NCBI GenBank assembly: GCA_937867335.1
Contig: CALMKX010000229.1
Span: 18,696-82,695 of the forward strand
Source of the DNA: an uncultured Acidobacteriota bacterium
Lineage (GTDB): Bacteria; Acidobacteriota; Thermoanaerobaculia; Multivoradales; SZUA-115
Length of the DNA: 64,000 nt
Reading direction: 5' to 3'
The position numbers and the translations under genes were made by a program. Of the stretch, positions 43,846-50,735 are shown piece after piece; position 1 is the first letter of the stretch; each line of letters begins with the position of its first letter. Below the pieces are notes generated by a model that saw only the letters and a program-made list of their open reading frames with translations, was not told the DNA's origin and did not search any database.

Positions 43846-45738
43846 TCAGAGCGAGTAGATCGGCACCGAGATCCAGAAGTTCTCTTCTTCGTTCGACTCC
43901 GGCAAGTGATAGCTGAGAATGAGGATCATCGAGGGAGTGTCCGTGAGCTGGAAGGAGCGGACCATCCCCGAGATGACCAGGCCGGGCACGTTGCCCTTGG
44001 CCAGGGCGTCGAGCACGATCCGGGAGGCGTCCAGCTGCTGCATCTGGCCGCCGGTGCGCAAGTAGAGGGCCGAGAGGGTGAGCCCCGAGGGCAGCGGGCT
44101 GCCGCCGCCGGCCAGCACCCCGACGTCGAAGCTTCCCTCTCGAGCCGCGAGACCCGCTCCCAGGGCGCCAGGCTGGCGTTGATGGAAGGGCGGGTTGACG
44201 CCGCCACAGGGCAAGCAGGGATCGGACTGCGGTGCGGGTACGTAGATCTCGGCCAGCAGCTCGAGCAGGCTCTTCACCCCGAGCAGCTCGATCGCGTCAG
44301 GAGTCGGAGCGCCGGCTGCCAGGGGAATCCCCACGCGCCCGAGCGGCACGCTCACCCACGGATTCACCTTGTCGAGAGCCTGCTCGTGTAGGAAGGCGGT
44401 CACCTCGCTCGCGCCGCTCTCGAGCCGGCGATTCTCGCAGGCCAGGCTGGCCAGGCAGCCTGCATCCGGACACTGCCAGCTAGGGGCCCAACCCTGGGGC
44501 ACGGCGTCACCGGCGCCGTCTCCAAGCTCCCCGGCCAGGATCGCCCGGGCCAGCCAGCCGGAGAGAATCGCCGTCGAATAAGAAGAGCCCGCAGGTGCGT
44601 ACCAAGCGGTCCGCCAGCCATCCTGGGGTCCCAGAGAGAGCCCGTAGCCGGGCATCAGAGCCATCGGCTTGTCGGAGTAGGCGGGCATCTCCCAGAGTGG
44701 CTGCACCAGGCCCGTTTTCAGGAAGCTGTCGAAATCGAGGCTGCCCACCGTCACCACGCCCGAGAGAGCGGCCGGGAATTGCTCCTGGCGGAAATTGCCC
44801 GCGGCAGCGAGCGCCACCGAGCCGGGCCGAGAGTCTCCCGAGACGCGATCCTTGGCGAGGTGGCCGAGCACACGGGTGACCTCGCAGGCCAGGGTACCCG
44901 GGGAGCTGGAGGAGAGTTCGCCGGGACAGTTTTCCATGCCGCGTGGGTCGCGGCCCTCCAGCAGCCGACCCAGGCTCATGTTGATCTCGAGCGGTGGCTT
45001 CAGGCCTTCGCTGTCCGCGAGATCGGCGATTCGGCACAGCTGGACCAGCAGATGGACATCCGTGGGGCCGTTCTCGGAAAAGGCTGCGAGGTCGGTGAGC
45101 GCGCCCAGGCCGAGCGGAAACAACACCATCGCCGGCCCAGGGCCCATCACCCGCTGCAACATGGCTCCCACGCTCCAGCCGTGGGGATCGTCCCAGTCCA
45201 CCACGGCTACCCAATCTCGGCTGCCCAAGGCCGAAGCCGGAGTGAAGCAGCTGCCGCCGTAGCAGGGAACCGCGCCGTTCGGTGCCAGCCGAGTTGGGCG
45301 GGCGTACTCGGCCGTGCCTTCGTTCCAGCTGGTCGTCGCATCGACCCAGGTGGCGGCAGGCGCTTCCGGTTGCTCGGCCACGGTCGCCGAGCTCTGGTTT
45401 TCGTTGTTGGTGTTTCCGGGCAAGCTCGTCGCGACCCCCTTCCAGGTCACGGGCGCGGGGTAGAGAGCCGGCAGATCGATGCAGCCTTTGAGCACCGGGT
45501 CGCAACCGTTCTTGGAGGATGGATCGGGGGGCAGGGCCTTCAGCCAGTAGGACTCGAGATCCCCACAGGGCACCCGGAACTGCTGCTCGGCCACCGGGCT
45601 AGTGCCTCGGTTCCAGAAGACCCGGGTCGAGAGGGTTTTGCGAGGCGTGATGCCGGCCTCCGCCGGTCGCGGCCCGAGCAAGGTCGGTAGGGCTAGGCAG
45701 AGGCTCAAGAAGAGGAGATGACGACTCGAGCTGTGCAT
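43846..45738 (-). CDS. Secreted subtilase-like protease with unusual Asp-His spacing
   Basis: A 630-residue exported protein with a signal peptide (1-28). A cysteine-containing N-terminal region (to about 170) is followed by a subtilisin-like core: VAVVDWDDPHGWSVG gives Asp181 and His186 only five residues apart, NMSLG near 253-257, oxyanion Asn315 (AAAGN), and the nucleophile region GSSYSTAILSGWLA with Ser386. In classic S8 enzymes Asp and His are tens of residues apart. The C-terminal third (after 410) has more Cys and ends in a beta-rich stretch. AGGAGG lies upstream. It is the last gene of the sigma-CHAT run. Activity is inferred. Confidence 0.78.
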   Translation of the reverse strand: MHSSSRHLLFLSLCLALPTLLGPRPAEAGITPRKTLSTRVFWNRGTSPVAEQQFRVPCGDLESYWLKALPPDPSSKNGCDPVLKGCIDLPALYPAPVTWKGVATSLPGNTNNENQSSATVAEQPEAPAATWVDATTSWNEGTAEYARPTRLAPNGAVPCYGGSCFTPASALGSRDWVAVVDWDDPHGWSVGAMLQRVMGPGPAMVLFPLGLGALTDLAAFSENGPTDVHLLVQLCRIADLADSEGLKPPLEINMSLGRLLEGRDPRGMENCPGELSSSSPGTLACEVTRVLGHLAKDRVSGDSRPGSVALAAAGNFRQEQFPAALSGVVTVGSLDFDSFLKTGLVQPLWEMPAYSDKPMALMPGYGLSLGPQDGWRTAWYAPAGSSYSTAILSGWLARAILAGELGDGAGDAVPQGWAPSWQCPDAGCLASLACENRRLESGASEVTAFLHEQALDKVNPWVSVPLGRVGIPLAAGAPTPDAIELLGVKSLLELLAEIYVPAPQSDPCLPCGGVNPPFHQRQPGALGAGLAAREGSFDVGVLAGGGSPLPSGLTLSALYLRTGGQMQQLDASRIVLDALAKGNVPGLVISGMVRSFQLTDTPSMILILSYHLPESNEEENFWISVPIYSL

Positions 45739-45763
45739 TTTCGCCTCCTGAAAAGAGCATTCA

Positions 45764-46573
45764 TCAAGGTTGGGCCTCGAGCATGTCGACGGTGAGGGGC
45801 AGGATCCGAGCCGACGGCAGGGCCGGCTCGGTGCCGGCGAGTGGAATCACCGGCGGCAAGGCATCCGAAGCGCGGACCACCACGAAGAGGCGGTACGGCC
45901 CGGGCTGGCTGCCCAGCAGATCACCCGCCCTGGCGGTGAAGCGAGCGCCCTCTCGGCTCAGAGAGGTCGTCACCCGAGGGTCGCCCGTGCAGGTGACCAG
46001 ACGGCCCTGGTCGAGGCGATAGAGGCCGTAGACGAGGTCGGCGCGAGCGTCCCCACCGGCCGAGACCTCGATGGTCAAGCGGGTCTGGGGCAGCGCTCGG
46101 GCGGTCGTGCTTCCAGGAGCGGAAGCGCGGCTCTCGGCCAAGCCGGAGACAGTGGCCGTCAAAGGCGGCAGCTCGCCGGCGAGATGCGAGCGCCCCGGCG
46201 CGAGCCGCCAGGCCATCCCTGCCGCCAGCAGCAAGGCCGCCGCGACGGCAACCGGCAAGTACCAGCGGTGTCGAGCCCGAGGCCGGAGGAGTGGCTGCGG
46301 ACGGGCAGGCTCGAGCGAGGCGAGAACACGCCCCCGAAGCTCCGGGGATGGGGCCGGCAGCTCGACGCGGGCGAGCTCGGCGAGCGCTTGCCGGGCTCGC
46401 GGGCTCGCCGCCAGAGCCGCCTCGAGCTCGCGGGCCCGCTCTTCGGGGAGCGTTCCCCGACGATAGCTCTCGAGATCCTCGCCAGAGAGGTTCAAGCCGT
46501 CCTCGCTCGATCCCGGCCGAGCCAGCAGCCACAGCAGGCTCGCTTCGTCCTCGTCCGTCATGGTCTCCCTCAT
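45764..46573 (-). CDS. Membrane anti-sigma-like protein of the CHAT locus
   Basis: A 269-residue protein with an N-terminal helical domain (1-90, LSGEDLESYRRGTLPEERARELEAALAASP) that resembles anti-sigma or FecR-type N-termini without zinc cysteines. One transmembrane helix lies at about 104-123, followed by an outside beta-rich domain (residues 135-269, with TRLTIEVSAGGDARADLVYGL). It follows the CHAT gene by 34 bases and precedes the subtilase by 25. With an ECF factor at the start of the run, it is the best candidate for its anti-sigma partner. The start may be ATG 46573 or the in-frame ATG at codon 5. Confidence 0.68.
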   Translation of the reverse strand: MRETMTDEDEASLLWLLARPGSSEDGLNLSGEDLESYRRGTLPEERARELEAALAASPRARQALAELARVELPAPSPELRGRVLASLEPARPQPLLRPRARHRWYLPVAVAAALLLAAGMAWRLAPGRSHLAGELPPLTATVSGLAESRASAPGSTTARALPQTRLTIEVSAGGDARADLVYGLYRLDQGRLVTCTGDPRVTTSLSREGARFTARAGDLLGSQPGPYRLFVVVRASDALPPVIPLAGTEPALPSARILPLTVDMLEAQP

Positions 46574-46607
46574 CGTTCGTCAGTCGGGGGTGCGTCGAGC
46601 TCGGCTC

Positions 46608-49367
46608 TCAGCGCAGGGAGCTCTCCCAGCGGACCTTGTGAGTTGGGGAGTCCGCAAGCAAACGCTTTACCCCTTCGTCGTCGATATGGCTCCTGCCGCT
46701 CAGCAGGAACAGGCCGGCCCACAAGGCCGGCGGATAGCGCTCACGCAAGGCCCGGTGGGCGAGCGCGTAGGCTTCGGGCACCGAGAGGCCAAGCCCGAGC
46801 TCGCGATACAAGACCTGGTTGAAATCCCGAGCCACCGGGTCCGCGAGGTCGCAGCGGCTGGCAATCACCCAGGCGCTGCCACGGCGGGCGAACTGGCCAG
46901 CCCAGCCGTAGGCTCCGGAGTCCGCCGTGGAGGGCCAGGCGCCGGTTCGACAGCCGCTCAGGTTGACCAACCTCTCCGGTACCCGCCGGCCCACCAACTC
47001 GGCCACCTCGATCGAACCGTCCGCGAGCTCGAGCCGGGCGAGCTCCGGGAAGGAGGCGTCGTACACTCCGTGGGCGTCCAGGTGCAGGATGGCGGCGTGG
47101 TCGAGGGCGGCAAAAAAGGCACCTCGGGTGGCGGCCGGCCCGTAGGCCACCTGCGAGGCCGGGAAGCTCTTGCGATAGAAGGAGGCGAGGGCTTCACCGG
47201 AGGGCAGATTCTCGGCCGGGTCCACTAGGAACGTCGGCTGGGCCTCGCCGCCGGGTTCGCCCGCCGTGGCCGTGCAAGCGCCGCGAACTACGGGCAGGGC
47301 CCGCTCGGCGAGCCAACGCCCCGGGCTCTTGGGCAGGGGTAGCGCTGCGAGCGACACCTGCTGGAGCGGTCCGTGGAGGTGGAAGGGCACCACCGGCGGC
47401 AAGGCCGAGAGCTGCGCCGGCAGCAGCGCCTCGCTCCAGGCGGCGAGGAGGCTCGGGTCTCCCGGCGAGGCCTCGAGTCTCTCGAGGGCACGCAGCATCT
47501 CGGCCCGTCGCCAAGGTCGGCGCGCCACGACCCGCACTTCGCCGCCGGCTCGGTGCTCGAGCAGCATCACCTCGTCGGGCAGGGCGAAGGCGCGCAGGGC
47601 ATAGCCCTCGGGTTCGCCCGGTAGTCGCGGCTCGCGCGCGAGATGCCGGCGTGCGATCTCCTGGAGTCGTACCTTGACGGCCCAGCCGAGGGCTTCGCCG
47701 CCTGCGCCAGGGCGGGCGCTCGCCGGCTCCGGGAGCGGCAGACCATCCAGGCCCGCGCGAGCCGCGGCGTCGCCTTCGTCTGCGAGCCCGCAGCCCAGGC
47801 GATCCAGGCGCTCGAGCAGCTCCCAGGCTTGGGCAGGCTGGCCCGCTTCCACGGCCGCCCGGGCGGCCTGGTAGAAGTCCTCCGCGCGCTGATCGGCGCC
47901 GAGGGGAATGCGCTGCTCGAGCCGAGAGAGGGGGTCCATCGCCTCGTGAAGGTCGAGCGCCCGGCGGAAAGCCGCGAGCGCTGCCTGCGGCCGGCCGGCC
48001 AGTCGCTCCGCCCGGCCCAGGCAGGAGAAAGCCCAGGGTGCGAAGGCCGCGAATTCGGGCTGGTGGCCGAGGCTCGAACAAAGCTCGCGAGGCCGTTCTG
48101 CGCCGCCCTGATCGAGCAGGAACAGGGCTTCGACCAGGTCGGCCCAGCCGGCGAGGAGACGCTCGCCGGCGGAGCCTCTCGAGCCGAGCTCGGCACGCAG
48201 GGCAAGCAGCGCAGGTCGCGGATCCTCTCCGCGCTGGAGTTCGAGCCAGGCGAGGTTGCCGAGGTGGTTCCCCCAGTCGAGAGCCTGCCCTTGCGTCTTG
48301 AGAGTGGGCTCGGCAGAACGAAGCAGCTCGGCGGCCTCTGTGAGCTCTTCTGGAGAGGCTTCTCGATCGAGCAAGATCAGCCAGGCGAGGTCCTCCTCGA
48401 GGCTCGCGCGGTGGTAGGCGCCGCAGGAAGCCGGCGGGCAGGCCTCCATCGCCCTCTCCAGCCACTCCCGGGCCTCCCGCGGGGCGCCGACCACCGCGAG
48501 CAGCTCGGCGCGTTCCTTGGTGATCATCGGGGTGAGCTGCGATGCCACCCGCCCGCAGCGCTCCTCGGCCCTGCCGAGCGCCGCCCAGGCCCCGGCCAGG
48601 TCGTGATGGACGTAGCGGGCGAGGCGGGCCCGTTGCTGCTCGAGCAAGCCGGCCCAGGCGTCGAGGGCCGGTTCCGAAAGCCAATCCGGCGAGCGGTCGA
48701 GGACCTCGGACGCGAGCTCGAGAGAGCGCGGGCTTGCCTCCTGGATGGCGAAGTGGGCAACCATCAGCCGCAGCTGGAGCGCGAGCAGCGGGAACCCCTC
48801 CGCCTCTGCCTCGTGGGCCAGCTCGGCGAGGCTCCCGATGCCTTCAGGTCGCATCGCCGAGCTCATCAGCTCCTGCCGCCGAGCGTCGAGGGCCGCCCGT
48901 GCCGCCGGCTCCGCGGACAGAATCTCGAGCGGCGAGCAGGGCAGGCTCCACCGGCGGCCGTCGTAGCCGTCCTCGAGCTCGGCGCAGAGGTGGTGCTCCC
49001 CTGCCCGAGGCGCCGCGTCGCGAAGCCGGAAGCAGGCCGTGTTGGCCAGGCGCTGGGCCGGCTGCTGCCAGGCCGAAGCCGGCTCGCCCGAGAGCCAGAG
49101 CCGGGCTCGCCACTGACGGCTGTCCACCCCGTCGGCCGCGGTGAGGCAGAGGCCGAGGTCCACCGCGGCTGGTTCCCCCGCAGCGCCGGCGGAGGCGAAG
49201 AACACCGGAGCCGCGGGTCTCCCGGGGGTGATGGCCACCTCCTGGTGGCCACGGACGGCCAGCTCGAGAAGGGGCGGCTCGGCAGGAGGCCGGCATGCCC
49301 CCAGGAGCAGGGCCGAGGCGAACAGGCCCGCAGTGGCGAGGCTCAGAGGCCGAGCTTCTTGGCGCAT
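46608..49367 (-). CDS. CHAT-domain caspase-like lipoprotein with helical repeats
   Basis: A 919-residue protein. The N-terminus has a lipobox LLLGAC with Cys25, so it should be a lipoprotein in the cell envelope. A beta-rich part (30-155) is followed by long alpha-helical TPR-like repeats (about 165-600) and a C-terminal CHAT domain. The caspase-like dyad is His766 (HLDAHGVYD) and Cys806 (NLSGCRTG), and GAYGWAGQFARRGSAWVIASRCDL is typical of CHAT. Start at 49367 lies inside the sigma gene's last 25 bases. A lipid-anchored CHAT protease is unusual, because most known ones are cytoplasmic. Confidence 0.83.
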   Translation of the reverse strand: MRQEARPLSLATAGLFASALLLGACRPPAEPPLLELAVRGHQEVAITPGRPAAPVFFASAGAAGEPAAVDLGLCLTAADGVDSRQWRARLWLSGEPASAWQQPAQRLANTACFRLRDAAPRAGEHHLCAELEDGYDGRRWSLPCSPLEILSAEPAARAALDARRQELMSSAMRPEGIGSLAELAHEAEAEGFPLLALQLRLMVAHFAIQEASPRSLELASEVLDRSPDWLSEPALDAWAGLLEQQRARLARYVHHDLAGAWAALGRAEERCGRVASQLTPMITKERAELLAVVGAPREAREWLERAMEACPPASCGAYHRASLEEDLAWLILLDREASPEELTEAAELLRSAEPTLKTQGQALDWGNHLGNLAWLELQRGEDPRPALLALRAELGSRGSAGERLLAGWADLVEALFLLDQGGAERPRELCSSLGHQPEFAAFAPWAFSCLGRAERLAGRPQAALAAFRRALDLHEAMDPLSRLEQRIPLGADQRAEDFYQAARAAVEAGQPAQAWELLERLDRLGCGLADEGDAAARAGLDGLPLPEPASARPGAGGEALGWAVKVRLQEIARRHLAREPRLPGEPEGYALRAFALPDEVMLLEHRAGGEVRVVARRPWRRAEMLRALERLEASPGDPSLLAAWSEALLPAQLSALPPVVPFHLHGPLQQVSLAALPLPKSPGRWLAERALPVVRGACTATAGEPGGEAQPTFLVDPAENLPSGEALASFYRKSFPASQVAYGPAATRGAFFAALDHAAILHLDAHGVYDASFPELARLELADGSIEVAELVGRRVPERLVNLSGCRTGAWPSTADSGAYGWAGQFARRGSAWVIASRCDLADPVARDFNQVLYRELGLGLSVPEAYALAHRALRERYPPALWAGLFLLSGRSHIDDEGVKRLLADSPTHKVRWESSLR

Positions 49368-49921
49368 TGGGCCACCACCTCGTTGAGCGTCTGCCGGAGC
49401 TTGTAGACCGCCTTGCGAGACCAGCCGGTCGCCTGGGAAATCTCCTCGGGAGTGAGACCATCCTCGAAACGGAGCTTGAAGTAGAGGTAGACCTTCGGCC
49501 CGCCCTCGCGCAGGCAGACGTCCAACCGGGCCAGGCGATCCCGGTCCAGCAGCGGGCCCTCGAAGCTCGCGGCTGCCGGCGGGTCGGCATCGTCCGGGAG
49601 CGAGAGGGTCTTGCGGCGGGCCGCCGACCGCCGTCGATTGGCCACCAGGCCACAGGCCAGATTCCAGAGCATCTGCGCCAGCTGCTCGAGGGAGACGTCT
49701 TCTTCTTCGAGCAAGGAGCGGCGCAGCCATTCGGCGTCGTTGCGCAGGGCGAGGACGAAGGTGTCGTGGAGAACGTCTTCGACGTCGGCGCCTTCGAGGT
49801 AGGCGTAGCGGCGCAGCAGCCGGCGGTAAAGCAGGGGAGCGAACGTGTCGTAGAGCCAGGCGGAAGCGGCGGGATCCCCATCCGCGATCTGCCGGATCCG
49901 ATCTCGGGCCGTCTTGCCCAC
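49343..49921 (-). CDS. ECF-type sigma factor of the CHAT locus
   Basis: A 192-residue sigma-70-like protein. Region 2 is at 10-80 (DTFAPLLYRRLLRRYAYL and ADVEDVLHDTFVLAL), and the helix-turn-helix of region 4 is DGLTPEEISQATGWSRKAVYKLRQTL. A loop with EEEDVSLEQLAQML separates the two. It begins the minus-strand run whose next gene overlaps its last 25 bases. It probably controls its own operon and other targets. It is divergent from the small outer-membrane gene at 50202; the 280-base gap between shows no other gene that I can support. Confidence 0.8.
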   Translation of the reverse strand: MGKTARDRIRQIADGDPAASAWLYDTFAPLLYRRLLRRYAYLEGADVEDVLHDTFVLALRNDAEWLRRSLLEEEDVSLEQLAQMLWNLACGLVANRRRSAARRKTLSLPDDADPPAAASFEGPLLDRDRLARLDVCLREGGPKVYLYFKLRFEDGLTPEEISQATGWSRKAVYKLRQTLNEVVAQCAKKLGL

Positions 49922-50201
49922 AGGCGCTCTCCTTTAGGTGAGCTTATCACCGGCCCTCGATAAGCTCTGGGAAGCTCCGAGCGAAAGCAGGGCGCCGTTT
50001 GCAGAATCCGCGCCGATCGCGGGCCGCGAGGGCGGTAATGCTCGGGCCGAGCCCCGGTCCGGAAAGAACTCTTGCTATTCCCCAGAAATCCTTGCAATCG
50101 CGCTCGGGCACGGCCTCTGCCGCGGCAAAGCGGGGCTTGCTGGCGGCTGGCGGGTCCGTCGCGTAGAATGCCGGGCGGACGAAGGGCTACGGAAAGGACG
50201 G

Positions 50202-50735
50202 ATGATGAATCGAGTCTCTCGCGTGTTGTTCGTGGCGCTGGCGCTCACGGCATTCGGCAGCCTCACGCCGGCCGTCGAAGCCGCCGACCACAGCTTCGGG
50301 GTCGGCGTGGGCTTCTTTCGCACCGTGGACGGCCTGCCGAGCTCGAGCGAGCTCGACAATATTGCGGACGACGGCTACTCCTACGTCTTCTCCTATCAAT
50401 ACCGCCCACGCGGTCTGTTCACCTTCGAGCTCGCGGCTGAATACTACCCGGACGGCTACGGCGGCTCCACCAAAGCCGCGATCACGCCCGAGGGCTTCGT
50501 GCTGATCGGCCACGGCTTCTACGCTGGGGTCGGGGCCGGTGCGACCTACTCCGACGGTCTCGAAGACAACCTTTCTGATCCGTTCTACATGGGCCGGCTG
50601 GGCTGGGATCTTTCGCTTCTCGGCGCCGTCGAGCTCGACCTGCACATCACTTATCGCTTCGACGAGTGGGACGAGCTCAAGAACGTGGACGTTTCGACCG
50701 ACAACTACACGATCGGCGCCACCCTCCGGTTCTGA
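50202..50735 (+). CDS. Small outer-membrane beta-barrel-like protein
   Basis: A 177-residue exported protein with a signal peptide (residues 1-28, ending EAAD). The rest is rich in alternating hydrophobic and polar residues with aromatic belts (SFGVGVGFFRTV, YSYVFSYQYRPRGLFTFELAAEYYPD) and ends in a terminal Phe (IGATLRF), as in eight-strand outer-membrane barrels. GGAAAGGA lies upstream of ATG 50202; the in-frame upstream part is not signal-like. Its last 31 bases overlap the 3' end of the convergent pullulanase gene. Function unknown. Confidence 0.78.
   Translation: MMNRVSRVLFVALALTAFGSLTPAVEAADHSFGVGVGFFRTVDGLPSSSELDNIADDGYSYVFSYQYRPRGLFTFELAAEYYPDGYGGSTKAAITPEGFVLIGHGFYAGVGAGATYSDGLEDNLSDPFYMGRLGWDLSLLGAVELDLHITYRFDEWDELKNVDVSTDNYTIGATLRF

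Noticed and set aside
49922..50201. Possible coding extension upstream of the outer-membrane gene
   Set aside because: The frame is open, but the upstream peptide is not signal-like and a ribosome site sits right before 50202.
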